64,000 nucleotides of DNA from Syncephalastrum monosporum B8922. Its lineage: Eukaryota > Mucoromycota > Mucoromycetes > Mucorales > Syncephalastraceae. Shown here piece after piece: positions 32,867 through 45,126 of the stretch (position 1 is the stretch's first letter; every line of letters starts with the position of its first letter). The notes below the pieces were generated by a model that was given only the letters and a program-made list of their open reading frames with translations, made no database searches and was not told the DNA's origin. Made by a program: the position numbers and the translations under genes. The DNA lies in the NCBI GenBank assembly GCA_000697355.1, contig JNEN01001228.1, positions 62,001 to 126,000 of the forward strand. The letters run 5' to 3'.

Positions 32867-35078
32867 TTACAAGCCCACCATGCCAAATACACAGAGAGCG
32901 CCAATATAAGGTACAAGCACCGTCTTAGCCACAAAGTAAAACAATACGCCAAATGCGATGGAAATAGGCAAGGCAGGTAGCGCCTTCTTGTAGATGGCCA
33001 GCAGAAAAATGGTGGCCGTTAGGCCGGTGAGAACTGCAATCGTGCAGCATACGGTAGTGATCCAGTCATACAGGGCTGTCATAGAAAACCGTGAATAAAA
33101 GATTTCGACAGAAAATTGCTAATCGTACCTGCACGTGCAATAAGCACACTATAAAATACAAAATCACCTAAGCCAAGCTTTAGGCCCTCGCGTTCAGCTA
33201 AAATGGAATATTTAGTATGCGAAAAGCTCGCTACTTGTTGCAACCTGCAACTTTACCGGTTTCCTCGTCGACTTCTTGGGTCGAAGGCCGTCGTCTTGTG
33301 TCTTCGCGGCCCCGTCTCAATTCAGCGTCGCCAGCTGTTGTAGCGCAGATACCATGAGAAGAGGCACGATCGCTATCCATTACGCTTTCTGAACTGCCTC
33401 TTAGTCGCATAAAGCCGTCGATTCCGGATGTAGGCTCGGAACGTTGATGGACTGTTAGCCCTTCTTCTTCTTGGACAGACGGTTGATGTGTGGTAACATG
33501 GAGAGGCGTACGGGAAGATGTGGACCCCTCATATTCGGTAGAACTTAATGTTTGCAATGATGCCTGAGTTATAGTACGTTTCCTCCCATCATCGTCTTCT
33601 GTAAGGTTTCTAGATAATCGCATGTGCTCACTTGACGCTAGCATGAACCATACGGCGTTGACAGAATAGAGCAAAGCGGGTACTTCGCGCTGCTGACTTT
33701 GAGAACTCTCGATAAGTAGTCGAAGAGGACCAAAAGGACAGAGCACTGCGACCAAATCTTGAAAGCAACAGTGAGCATGGCATGAAAAATGATATGGATA
33801 CCATCGAATATTACCCCAGACAGCGAGGAGACCGAGCAAAATCCATGTAGTGTACTCTTCCAAGCCTGTCAAAGCAAATGCCTATATTTTGTAAGATCAG
33901 TATAATGCATTTTATGTAAAAACCCTGGCTTACCATTAATGAGCTAATGACGGTGAGGTAGATTTGCTGAAGCCAAAGCGGGCCAGGCCCGAAAACAGCA
34001 AAGAGGCCGACTAGTGACCAATTATATAACGCGAACACCATAGTAATATAATCTAGGGGTATAGAGAAAACTTGGACCATGTTGCTTGTAGAGGATTAGC
34101 CTCGTCTGGGACGAACACCGCTATAATAAACGACTTACAGCATGAGAAGGTATGTCATGAAGCCAAGTAACAGTAAAACAACGAGACCAAAGAACCCTTT
34201 GAGAATCTAGCAGACATATGAGAATTGAATAAGCATCTGGAGGTAGCAAGAACATACCCTCATATATCCGCGCTTGAATAGAAAGACGATGAGAAAAGTC
34301 ACAACGATAATTTGGGCAACGATGATCATAGCGTTCGCCAGGGAACTCAGACCAGAATTGGTAGACGCACCGCCTCCACCGCTGCTGCTGCTATCACCGT
34401 TGCTACTACTAGGGGAGGATATTGTCACATAGGAATTTCGCGTTGGGCTGCGAGAAACAAGATCATATTGTTTGGATGTGTAAGTCACATTATACCGTAC
34501 GTGGCCCTGCTACGTACCTGTAGTCACTGCTCCCACTGAAGGACACTTTTACCCAAAAGATACTGAGGATTATGCAGATGACGACGGGCTGGATGACAAA
34601 GTATATCTGGCGCACGTAATGGGCAAGGCTTTCTGCGAATTCGGCTTCGGTCTCGTGATCGCCATCGGCCGTGCTGTCGCTCTGTGGCTGCCGGCTGTTG
34701 CGCACATGTTGCAGATCGTTCATAGCGATGTCATCTTAGACATATTAAGTAGAAGTCATCAGAATCGTACGTAGAGAACTCACCTTGGATATTATCGTTG
34801 GTATTGCTATTATTCGTATCACTATTCGTTGTGTTGACAGCAGCGACAGCGGCTTGCTGTCGGGATCGCCTCGTCGCCAAAGTCGCCTGACAGACGTCTG
34901 CGTGCGTTGTTTTCCAATGTAGCTTTTGGCACTCTAAGGAGCAATACCGCGGACCACCAAGGGCGCAGGAGGAGCACATGAAAGAGGCAGGTTTCTGGCA
35001 CTGGGTGCAAAGGTTTGTGTCGTCCTGAGGCAGGGCAGGGGAAGTGGTCTCGTCATCATTGTCGAGACTTGCCGTCAT
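32867..35078 (-). CDS. Predicted MYND zinc finger-presenilin fusion (GxGD aspartyl protease)
   Basis: Nine exons (34784-35078, 34518-34734, 34258-34447, 34139-34206, 33934-34084, 33815-33881, 33257-33757, 33129-33197, 32867-33075) join with intact phase to 588 residues. Residues 24-63 are a MYND finger (Cys24, 27, 35, 38, 46, 50, His59, Cys63). From about residue 130 the protein is presenilin: nine hydrophobic helices, first catalytic Asp330 in AVWDLVAVLCP, a long polar loop (about 365-495), second catalytic Asp508 in GLGDF, and PALP at 553-556. These are presenilin and not signal-peptide-peptidase motifs. Presenilin is the catalytic subunit of gamma-secretase in animals. The join rests on intron 1 (34735-34783, GTGAGT donor, AAG acceptor). 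If it is not spliced, the MYND frame stops at 34731-34733 and presenilin would start at Met at 34723. Confidence 0.85.
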
Positions 35079-36834
35079 CACCAGTTAGAGAAGGAATGGA
35101 AGGGGGAATCGGTAAGGTGGCAGTACAAAGAATGGAGAATTGTAACGTTCCAGGCCAAATTAAAAAATATAAGGGGAAGGAGGGGAAGGGAAAGTGTGGC
35201 AAAGCAAGAAACCAATGTGTTGAAAGCGACTCGAGTGGCTGATCGTGGCGTGTATGGAAGTGTTCGTTTTAATCGCAAACAGCAGATTGCATTCTGGAAG
35301 GACGCTCGATGGACAAGAGATGAAGACAGTGAAAAAAGGGACTTAACTGACGTTGCACAAGCTCGTTCTCTTGCCGCTCATTGACAGCAATGCCTTTATT
35401 ATGTTATCAGTGTTGTAGAAGACAACATATACTGCTCTTGCATTCATGCGTTGACTTTGCTTATTATCATTTCATGCCACGATTACCATACCGATTATAT
35501 CATCTTGTGTTGGAATATTAAATATTGGACAGCTGCATTTGGAGACCAAAAGTTATAAAGCAGGCGCCAGGAATCCACCTCCCCCCCCCCCACAAAGAAA
35601 AATAGCGGAAAAGGATATTTTTTCGTGTCTTGTATCTATACCGGCAGCTGGGTACAAAGCAAAAGGCAGGTATGAAATATCAACGTTGAAAGACCCACAC
35701 GTGTGGTAACCATTGCTGTTCGTGTCGCATCACGTCCAAACACTACAAACATTAAATGGTACACATCGGAAAGACTCGGTCTGGAATTTACTTACGTCCT
35801 ACCCTGTTGTGTGATCAGAGAGCACTATCTTTGCCCCCTTTTAAGATGGTGGTTCATGGAGGTATTCTTTGGTTCTTGAGTATTTCGGTTCGTGGTTTCT
35901 ATATCGTACTATGACCCCCGCTGCGATCATCATTATGCATTTGATACACTGACAAGGAATAATGGGGAAGTAAAGTATCCATCGTATCGTTGTGGCAACA
36001 AATCGGTATCGCTTTCACATTGAAACATCGGTGTGGTATTGAAATCTTTCAATGGTTAGACTTTCTTTTTTTAACGCAAACGGCAGTACATATCGGAACG
36101 GAGCCATTATGGCCGTGCGGGAAAAGAAGCTTGTCTTTTGCGGAGCTCTAAGCACCCTCCCCCCTATAACTCGGCGCGAATTACCCATATCGTAGTAGGA
36201 GGAGGCCAACTATTTCATCTAGTACAGAAAGAAAAAACCTTGCAGTACGTAAACCCCCTGGTGGTCAGGTCTCGTATAGCTTTTAGATAACGATAGTTAT
36301 TATGTCTTGAATTCTCTGACGCGTAAATTTCAAGATCGCCTTTGCCCTGTCCACAACTGCTGCAAATTCAGTCAAAAGGCCCGACGATGGATCCGCCTCG
36401 ATCGGGCTCCAAACTCGCATGCCTAGTACCGTGAAACATGGCGCCAACCGCCCGGTTCGATCACTTTCCGTCAGAAGAATCTGAGCTGATGCCTTCTTAA
36501 CGAATGTGCTGAATAGCCAACTAAATCTACCGGACGGAAGCAGAGAAGAAAAGGGAGCATTTTCAGAAAAGGGAAAAAAAAGGATGAGGTATCTGCCAAA
36601 GTGGCATCATAATATATTTTACAAATGGTATGATCACACTCTCCATGGGTGGATGGTTATGTACATAATCGTATGAAGGGCAGCTAGGAGAAATGTGCTG
36701 AAGGGGCTTTGGGGATATTACGCAATGGAGAAGATAAGGGAGCAAGGGGACGTAAGGCAAAAAGTGGTGAATGCTAGGCTAAGTGTACAATTCGAATGCT
36801 AAGGCGCGAATACCTGCATGTAATCAGAAACAAA
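35079..36834. other. Intergenic: upstream of the MYND-presenilin gene
   Basis: About 1.75 kb without a recognisable gene, including an 11-nt C run at 35581-35591. The left end should hold the promoter of the MYND-presenilin gene; the right end is the 3' flank of the C2H2 gene. Confidence 0.55.
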
Positions 36835-37956
36835 TCAAAGGCCGCGGCGGATCACGGCGCCGCAACCGTTTTCGACCTTCAAATGCCGATTGAGGGCGTC
36901 CATCCGAGCGAACGGTTTGGAGCAATTTGTGCAAACATACGGTTTGATATTCCAGTGTAACTTTTCATGTCGGTTACGGTCGTGCTGACGAGCGAATTTT
37001 CGGCCACAGTGCGAGCATGCATAGGGGCGTTCGGAGGTATGCGTCCGTGCATGGGAAGTAAGGTTGTATGGTCGAGTGAACGACTTGCCACACCCAGGAT
37101 GAGGGCAGTTGTACATGAGAGCGCTGTCACCATTGGCATTACTGCTGCTATTGCTACTGGTGCTGCTGTTATTACGGCCGCTAATGTTGTTGGTTTGTTT
37201 TCGGCCCATGCGACGCTTTTTCGGGGACGACTTAGCCTTATTGCCGTCGTTGTTATGGACGTGCTCCTGTTTACTTCCTTGACTGGCCACTGTGACCCAG
37301 TCTTGTGGCAACAGCGGCGGCGGGCCTGCTGCTGGAGCTGTGGGATCGTGTGCCATCAATGCTGCGGGATGTTCCTGCGCAGGTGGTGTAGGCTGACCCA
37401 TGGGCAAAAAATAAGGTGTCGTCAGTGCGGTTGCTGGCGGAGGACGGGGTGGTATATTGCCATTGGCCATGTAGCAGTAGGAAACTGCAGTCGGCGGAGG
37501 TGGTTGCGGTACTGGTGCTCCTGTTGGCGTAACAGAATCGGCGGTACAGTACAGGTCCGGATGATTTGGATCAGAGTCAGTCGAGAAGGCAGGCGAGAAA
37601 GTGCTCAGCTGGTAGCCACTGGTGGACGTAGGAATGTGCGGCGTCAGAGGGTACTTATTATCATCCAGGTTAATATATTGTTGGGGCTCCTCTTTGATAT
37701 TGGGGCTTTGGATAGACGGCTGATGATAATTCGAATAAAATGGATAAGAAAGTGAGGTCTGGTCTTGCGAGGTGGAAGGCGTAGGTAGACAACCAGAGTA
37801 AAGCGTTGCCGCTTGTGATACTACCGGGACATCCTGTCGTTGCTGCTGAGGCTGCTGTGGAGCCACGCAGTTGTTCCCCCAGGCGACATGATAATTAAGT
37901 GCTGCTGTTGCCGTCGTGGTAGGCGGGACGTGTGATTGGGGATGGTAATATTGCAT
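36835..37956 (-). CDS. C2H2 zinc-finger transcription factor, Crz1-like fingers
   Basis: One exon of 373 residues starting at the ATG at 37956. The first 270 residues are Gln-, Pro-, Thr- and Asn-rich and probably form activation regions. Three C2H2 fingers sit at the C-terminus: [40 protein letters not shown] and [19 protein letters not shown]. The [17 protein letters not shown] and [11 protein letters not shown] segments and the MDALNRH third finger match the calcineurin-responsive factor Crz1/CrzA. I did not find a convincing PxIxIT calcineurin-docking motif, so regulation by calcium is only a possibility suggested by the fingers. Confidence 0.85.
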   Translation of the reverse strand: MQYYHPQSHVPPTTTATAALNYHVAWGNNCVAPQQPQQQRQDVPVVSQAATLYSGCLPTPSTSQDQTSLSYPFYSNYHQPSIQSPNIKEEPQQYINLDDNKYPLTPHIPTSTSGYQLSTFSPAFSTDSDPNHPDLYCTADSVTPTGAPVPQPPPPTAVSYCYMANGNIPPRPPPATALTTPYFLPMGQPTPPAQEHPAALMAHDPTAPAAGPPPLLPQDWVTVASQGSKQEHVHNNDGNKAKSSPKKRRMGRKQTNNISGRNNSSTSSNSSSNANGDSALMYNCPHPGCGKSFTRPYNLTSHARTHTSERPYACSHCGRKFARQHDRNRHEKLHWNIKPYVCTNCSKPFARMDALNRHLKVENGCGAVIRRGL

Positions 37957-40564
37957 CGTGAAGAGGGGCAATAAAGGGAAAGAAGTAAAAAGTGGTAAGA
38001 CGATCCGATTAAAAAGTTTTTTTTTATCTTTTTATATGCCGTTTCGTTGAAGATGAAAAGAGGGTTGAGTGAGAGTAAACGAAGCGAAAATCAAAGATGG
38101 GGGGAGCGAGCAAGTAGGATATTTATAACTGCTGTCTGCGCACGCAGCCAGTCAGGTTACACCATGTGATGATGCCCATTGTCCCAGCGTAAATGTGCTC
38201 AGACGTGCATCCACATACCACCATAATTTGTCGCTTGTGGATGTTATGACCCGAGCTCTCGACTAAGTTCACATCACTCATACTTATGCAGTTTTCTTCA
38301 TCGGTTTAAAGCAAAAATGATAGAGCCGTTTGGCCTAAAAATAAATGAAGATGTGGTGCCATGGTGCAGCAATGCCTGCAGATTGAGCACAGCAGTGTTT
38401 TTAAATCTTACATGCCATGTTTTCTCGGAGCAAGAAAGGCCCGAATCCCGATGATAGGCCACACCAAGGAAAGACTAGTGGCATCATCTTCAGAGCCCGG
38501 AGACTTAGCCACTCGTCTTTTTGGACTGGTTGCGTAACAATGTCAAATACAAGAGTGTGGCGGTGAAGGCTATGGGTATCAAAGCTCAGCCAAGGAAAAA
38601 ATAGACAGAAAATAGATAATGACAACCTCACACAATCATCACGTATACATTAGAGAACGATGTGTGACGGCTGCCAAGCGATGATGAAAGAATTCATGCT
38701 GTGCACAAGAAGAGCACAGTCCCAAACACATATGTACATACACAGTATACAATAAAAAGTATGGGCGAAAAAGGGTCATTTAAGTTTTAACGTTCTGTGC
38801 ATGGAAAAGGAAAAGAGTATATAATTACACGACTCTCCCTGACTGACGTGTTATGCATAAGACACGCGAGCAAAAGCATATCACATTTATTATTTACCGT
38901 GTATTTCGCACATCAGTAGCAGGAGAAAGCATAAGGACGAGGAGGGGGACTTGTGCGCTATGTGCTGCTCTGTTGATCGTGACAGCAGTGTGCATTAGTT
39001 TTTTTCGGATTTCAGGGGCGACCATGTGTACACACTGATGATGAACATTGCTTGCTTGACTGTGTTTACACTTCGTCCCTACCTGAAGGCCTATCCATAT
39101 ACTCATTCGGGTGAACTGATGCTTACTGCGCGCCATCACGAAGCTGCGAAACGTGGACCAGCAAGTGCCTCTGAAACACGGACTTCCTCCGTCCAGCACA
39201 TGATATGCATTGCATACGCCAATCAGACGGAGTACTCAAAACGGCAACATGCAGACACAAACCAATGCTCTGGCACGAATTATTACAGCACAAAAACAGT
39301 ATGTCTGGGCGGCGGCTGGGGTATGTCTCTGTCCCTCTGTTTCCGGTGAATGCAGGTGGATGAAGGAGCAAAAGCTTAGAAAACAGCCTGCCAACTTATC
39401 TTGGATAGAAAGACAGTCCAAAAAAAAAACTGTATCGAAAGCAAAATAAGCGAACGTTTAAGTACAGTTAAGGTTATGCACAATTTATCCATTGGTTGAG
39501 CTAGAGGTAGTATTTTTTTTTGTTCGTTGAAATGCTCGTCCGAGCGCCCGTTCCACTTCTTTGTTTGCACCTTAAGTGGAAGACGCTACACGTGGAGGAT
39601 CGACTTTTTGAGGAGCAGCGCTTGAGTATTCGTAGTGGGATTTTGTTTGCCTAAGGACCTATATGGATAAACGAAGTGAGATAATTAAGAACCACCACAA
39701 CGATGATCGCTTTGTTTTCGCAAGGTAACACAGCCTGTCTGCGTTGGGCCGCGGCTTAGAACGAGTTCATCGCCCACTCTTTTATTCATAATGAATTTGC
39801 TCCTTATCATTAATGAGGCCCTTGAACCTATATTGATGTACGACTGTAGCCGAGGGACGAGGCCCATTCATGAAATGTATTGCTCGATTCCGAATCTCGG
39901 TCATTATGCGACCGTGACACCTGACCGACAGCGTACTTGTACGGGCACTAATAGGCTCTTGCACAATGCGGATACCCCACGCTTATTTTTCCTAGGAAAA
40001 GCGCATCTGCTTTTTCTCAGGAGTATTGATTCCTCTAATTCCTAAGTATGATAACATCTCGGTCGGCCCAAAGTCTCTATACAGTCCTTAAGTAAGCAGC
40101 ATAAAGTAATTTTATCAGGTAAAACTTGAATTGAGCAGCCATGTCGGATCCAAGCACGTTTATTCAGAAACCTATTATGCATCCTAGCAATAATACATGT
40201 GGCTTTATGAGGGATCACGAAGCATGAAGTAATTTATTGATGAACACTGGAGTATGTACTTTTCTGGCTGTACGCGGCATTAATAGAATAACAGCTAACG
40301 TATGTATGATGACATGCTCTGAAGAATAAAAGAAATAAATGCACGACGGTAGTCGCTATTGCTATATATGTTGTGTATCCAAAGATGCGTACGCCTTCGG
40401 CGAACTCGCTTGTTTTGAGTTTCAATTGTGCATTTCCACTAACAAAGATGTATATTCATCTGCAAGCAAGCAACTAAACATCTAAAATGCAAATACTGAG
40501 CGTTGCCGTATGCACAGAGTCCAGGAATGTTCATTTTTTTACATACATGTAGCCAGTGTGTCCA
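37957..40564. other. Largest gene-free stretch (2.6 kb)
   Basis: The left end is the promoter of the C2H2 gene, with a T run near 38018. The rest has several short open frames on both strands (38401-38631 minus, 38894-39199 minus, 39026-39349 plus, 39791-40045 plus). None shows a known domain or joins to another. No tRNA, rRNA or intact mobile element is recognised. Confidence 0.5.
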
Positions 40565-42511
40565 CTAGCACAAAAAGTTTCTATATACGACGTTATCGGT
40601 TTCCTCCACGTAATAGTAGCCCAGCTGCTCCAAATATTTGCTGAATGCCGCATTATCCTGAGGAGGTACTTGAATGCCGACAAAAACTTTGCCCATGTCT
40701 ATTAAACGATGACATTAGTGAAGTGTCCCTCTGTATGTGTCTGTTTCCGCGTACCATCGCCGTGGTTTCTGTAGTTGAATAGGGATACGTTCCATGTCGA
40801 GTCGAGACCGGTCAAGAATCTCATCAAAGCTCCAGGACGCTCCGGGAACACTGGATGATGTAAAAGAGTAGAAGAGTAAGACGTCATGATTCTGTCTGCT
40901 TTAAACGTTCCATCAGGGACATACCAAATCGAAAGACGCGCTCATTCTCAGGTCTGCCTCGTCCGCCCACCATGTGCCTTGCGTGTGTCTTTGCGAGTTC
41001 ATCATGGCTCACATCCCACGCCTTAAACCCAGATTCATGCCATCCTTCGAGAACCTCTTTTGCTTCTTTTTCAAGATCCTGCACCTTGAAACTGATGTAG
41101 ATATGTGCGTTTTCCGGGTCAGAGTATCGATAGGAAAATTCCGTCACTGCCCGGGGATGCACCTTCTCAATCATCTTCATGAAACTACCGGGCCGCTCCG
41201 GAATGATGACATTGCAGAATGCTTCAGTCTGCTCACCAAGTTCGGCGCGCTCGCTGATGAAGCGTAGCCGGTCGAAATTTACGTTTGCGCCCGAAACAAT
41301 GGCGACGTGAGCTCCTTTCTGGCCAGGGTTCATGGTCAGGTACTTTTTGGCACCTGCAACGGATACAGCACCTGTTGGCTCACATACAGATCGTGTATCT
41401 ACATGCACAGATATATTAAAGACAGGATGCAGTGAGTCCATCAGATCCATACCTTCAAAAACATCCTTGATGGCAGCGCAAATCTCGTCGTTGGTTACGT
41501 TGATCACTTCATCGACCAGAGGTTCCAGAACGCGGAAAGTCTCTTCGCCGACGAGACGCACCGCCGCACCATCGGCAAACAGACCAACTTCGTTCAATTC
41601 AACACGCTTTTGCTCAGAAAGGCTCTGAGTCATGGCGTTGGCGTCATTGGCTTCGACGCAGATGATCTTGATATGAGGTGCGATGCGTTTGACGTAACTC
41701 GCAATACCAGCGATCATACCGCCGCCGCCGACGCAGACATAGATGGCCTCGATATCATTCAAATCATGCTGACGCAGGATCTCCATACCGATGGTGCCCT
41801 GTCCTGCAATAACATAGGGATCATCGTAGGGTGGAATATTGGTCATGCCTTCTTTTTCGATCAAGCGTGCGCACTCCTTTTTGGCCTCGTCGAAATCGTT
41901 ACCATAAAGAACGACTTCGGCTCCCAGCCGCTGGACGTTCCGCCACTAGAAGGTCATATGAGCAATGAGACATCAGGCATCGGTTTGGATTATGCTTAGA
42001 TCGGGGGGTTAATATACCTTGATAGCCGGACTTGGGAGTGGCATAACTATCTTTGCTTTGATGCCGAGTTTCTGAGCAGCCATGGCAACACCTTGTGCAT
42101 GGTTACCTACAATTGGAATCTGATTAGCATATCACATATAATGCGTGGATAGAGTTTTGATAGTATACCTGCTGAGCAGGCGATGACACCCGCTGCTTTT
42201 TCCTCGGGTGTCAGATGAGCGATCTTGTTGTAAGCACCACGAATTTTGAAAGAGAATACGGGCTGGAGGTCCTCGCGCTTGAGATAGATTTTGGCATCCT
42301 TTGTTGCAATCTTTGCGTTCAAATTAACAGCTTCTTGGAGAGGTGTCTCAGAGATCATTTCATAAACACGAGATGTTAATATGAGACGCAGGTAGTCTGG
42401 GCGTTCGTTCTCCTCCTTGTACGGCACTTCTTTAAGCGACATGCTGCTTTTCAAGTGAGGTGCTGGAGACTCAGTTGCCGTCTCCACGAGTGCCTTTCCG
42501 TTCGCAGCCAT
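40565..42511 (-). CDS. ILV1: Threonine dehydratase (threonine deaminase), biosynthetic
   Basis: Six exons (42169-42511, 42018-42106, 41453-41945, 40925-41398, 40755-40850, 40565-40698) give 542 residues. The PLP lysine is Lys89 in [27 protein letters not shown] is split by intron 1, and the phosphate-binding GGGGMIAG and [10 protein letters not shown] are clear. Two C-terminal ACT-like regulatory domains follow, each with the PERPGS/PERPGA motif ([12 protein letters not shown] and [12 protein letters not shown]). The enzyme converts threonine to 2-oxobutyrate, the first step to isoleucine, and relatives are inhibited by isoleucine through these domains. It is normally mitochondrial, but the N-terminus [15 protein letters not shown] is not a strong presequence. 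Confidence 0.95.
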
Positions 42512-43468
42512 ACTGTATTGAAGAAAATAGTTATCGAAGTGTTTCTTTCTTCCTTTTTTTTTTTTTTTGACATTTCGGGAAGTTGATCGAAGTGACTCAG
42601 GGCGCTGAAAAGTCCGCAAATCTATATCTCGAATCCATGATGTGTATATATCACATCATCTCCCCTTAATCTAAACGCTATAGGCCATTTCACGATAATT
42701 TTTTGTTATCATTTGACTCTCTACTACACGTCGTATGTCGTCACTACTCCACGTCGCATAAATCTGGCAGCTTGATGGCATACAGTCAGTATACAGTACA
42801 TATGTAAGACGATGGCTAGTTGCGATATCCACGGAAGGCAGCCTACATTATAATGTGATATGTAACTCTGTATCATAAATCATGATAGATGTACCTATAG
42901 AATGACGCCGAGATATGGATGCTAAGCAAAGCGATCACAGGTGATCACGCCTCGTATCCTAATTCTGCGTTTGGTATTGCTTTCGGGCAAGTGAAGCCAT
43001 GTAGCTTTGATTCTTACTTCTCTATTACCTATAATAGGATTATAAACGAAATTCTCTCAAAAGGATATTAAAAGTCAATCAATTGATGGTTCATTGGTTG
43101 GCGCGTCGTTTCGTGGCTAGTTTTATGACCAAAAGAAGGGAAAGACTTGCAGGTAGGTAGATTCAGTATTATTTACTGCGAGTGTGTATTCATCATGTCG
43201 GTTCAAAAGAGATACAGGTATGACACGGCTATTCTATAATATCGAGGGATAAAAAAAAGATGTGGGGTAAGGTGCAATAATATGCCGTCTTGACCAGATG
43301 AGGCATAGTGTGAAAGTTGGAAAAATCACACAATTCATTGCATGCTTGAATTGGACCTTCACATGGGCCACAAATTGTGTGAAAAACATAGCGCAAGGAA
43401 TGATATGCATCGCAAGTGCACAGGAAAAAGAGAATGGAGAGAGGGTATCTGGTATAATGTTTCGTCTT
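42512..43468. other. Intergenic: ILV1 promoter side
   Basis: A T run lies at about 42556-42569 near the ILV1 start. The remainder is AT-rich; 43234-43468 is probably the 3' flank of the next gene. No gene is recognised. Confidence 0.55.
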
Positions 43469-44008
43469 TTAGCTGGCGCGCTTGGTGGTGCTGTTGGCTG
43501 TTCCCCGTTGTTGTCGTTTGGTCTGTACATATCGATCAAGGTACGTGGTAACAGCAACCACCAAGTTATGGAAACCGTCGTCGTCGTTTTCGGGCTGTTT
43601 CCACGAAGCGCGCTTGCTTCTTTCCCATTGGGCAAACTGAGTCAACTGCAGCGATAGCTTGCTGACGAGCTCTGGCCAGTCTATTAACGACTGTCCGCGT
43701 TCTTTTGCATGCTGCCATAGCTGGTTCGGTGCTGCAATACGGACAAGATCGTCAAAAAGGCTCACAACCAGAAAGAAGCAAAAGAGCCCAGTAATCGTCA
43801 CGATGGCAAGTGAGCCAACAGCCGTATACGCTACCATGGAAGCGAGCGACTGGGCATCTCCTCCACGGTCATCCAGTTGACCTTGCTCTTCCGCGGATCT
43901 TCTCATCCACGTCTGCAGTGGAAACGACTGGCGTCGTCGTCCTCGCTTGTCCACTGCTGTCGAGACTGAAGGCGAAGACGAAGGCGAAAGTGGAGGTGAG
44001 GCTGACAT
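43469..44008 (-). CDS. Hypothetical single-pass membrane protein, 179 residues
   Basis: A single exon. The first 60 residues are Ser/Pro- and Arg-rich (MSASPPLSPSSSPSVSTAVD). One strong transmembrane segment follows (about 62-86, AVGSLAIVTITGLFCFFLVV). The rest is polar and helical with many Trp and Gln residues, ending in a basic tail (KRQQRGTANSTTKRAS). No family is recognised. The GC-rich codon use and the clean start at 44008 support a real gene. It could be a tail-facing component of the ER or nuclear membrane, but nothing in the sequence decides this. Confidence 0.6.
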   Translation of the reverse strand: MSASPPLSPSSSPSVSTAVDKRGRRRQSFPLQTWMRRSAEEQGQLDDRGGDAQSLASMVAYTAVGSLAIVTITGLFCFFLVVSLFDDLVRIAAPNQLWQHAKERGQSLIDWPELVSKLSLQLTQFAQWERSKRASWKQPENDDDGFHNLVVAVTTYLDRYVQTKRQQRGTANSTTKRAS

Positions 44009-44363
44009 GGAGATACAGTGAAGAAGGGAGAGGGGACAAAGTTGTGTGCGCCTACCAAGGTCGTGGAACTGTTTCGGCTTTATTGTTGAGTAACACGTGG
44101 TTCAGAAGGATACGCAGCCGTCAATGGTGTCTTGCATCCATTTACTATCTCCTAGTCCATGAATAAAGTGTCTATATCCATTCATCGGGTGCTCCCATTG
44201 CATGTTTGTTTATGCTCATATAAGCAAGCATGTTTACGTGGGTGATCTACTGTGTTCTGTACGCTTGGTCTGTAGGAAAGGAGAGTCCATTTTGGCACTC
44301 CGCACATGAAAAGCCACGGCGAGATACAGGTTACGCGCATTGTGTCCTCTTGCAAGCGCGTCA
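44009..44363. other. Divergent promoter region
   Basis: The region lies between the hypothetical membrane protein gene and the divergent POLE3-like gene. No gene is seen. Confidence 0.6.
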
Positions 44364-45126
44364 ATGTCGTCCATTGAAGAATTCGAACTGCCCAAGGCCA
44401 ACATTGCGCGTGTGCTCAAGCAAGCAGTGGGTATCACCTTCAACGTTTCTGCTGTCAGTTAACACCCAAGTCCTTAGCTGCCTGCCGGTACTGCTTTACA
44501 GAAAGATGCCAAAACCGCTGTGAGCAAGGCGGCCACCGTTTTTATCACCTATTTAAGCACAGTGTAAGCTGTCCGCTGCACGGCATAAACGATGACTCAC
44601 AGTATGTCTGGCAGTGCAAACGACACAGCAAAGAGTGCCAATCACAAGACGATCAGTGCGGCCGATGTCTTCAAAGCTATGGAAGTGATTGAAATGGAAC
44701 ACCTCGTGCCAGCTCTTAAGGAGTCTTTTACTGGTATGTCAACGAAACATTCAGCTCCAAAGCCATTCTTTCCTAAACCACTAACGAAACACAAACTCTC
44801 GACGCACAGCGTATCAGCAGCTGCAGTCTGATAAAAAGCAAAAGAAGAAAGAAAAGAAAGCGGATGATGAGGAACGGACGTCAGGTGCAGACGTGGATGT
44901 GGACAACACAGCAGCAGGAGACGATAGCGAAACAACATCATCAGCAGCGGGCCAAAAGCGCGGGATCCTTGACGACGACAGTGAACAGGACGCAAAACGA
45001 AGAAAGGATGACGAGGATGATGAAGAAGACGATGACGTCGATGAAGACATGGGCGAGGATGATACAGCAGAAGACAAAGCTGGCTCAGAAGACCCCTCTG
45101 AGCCTGCTCCAGAAACGTCCACCTGA
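44364..45126 (+). CDS. DPB4: Histone-fold protein, DNA polymerase epsilon subunit Dpb4/POLE3 (CHRAC17)
   Basis: Four exons (44364-44426, 44478-44563, 44615-44733, 44810-45126) give 194 residues. The histone fold covers about residues 8-95: [18 protein letters not shown], then [26 protein letters not shown]-like VANDTAK and [20 protein letters not shown]. This is the NF-YB/CBF-A-type fold found in Dpb4/POLE3, which pairs with Dpb3/POLE4 in polymerase epsilon and in ISW2/CHRAC remodellers. The C-terminal half is a long acidic tail with a [18 protein letters not shown] insert, common in POLE3 homologues. The donor of intron 1 is GTGGGT; the join restores the conserved ALP motif. Confidence 0.92.

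Noticed and set aside
34731..35078. A separate small MYND protein ending in FYLICLR
   Set aside because: The frame beyond 34784 reads into a canonical intron with GTGAGT donor; splicing keeps the presenilin frame, and a separate presenilin gene would have no upstream space.
36967..37755. A 262-codon plus-strand open frame
   Set aside because: It is antisense to the C2H2 factor; its Cys/Trp-rich translation is a by-product of Gln/Pro/Thr-rich coding on the other strand.
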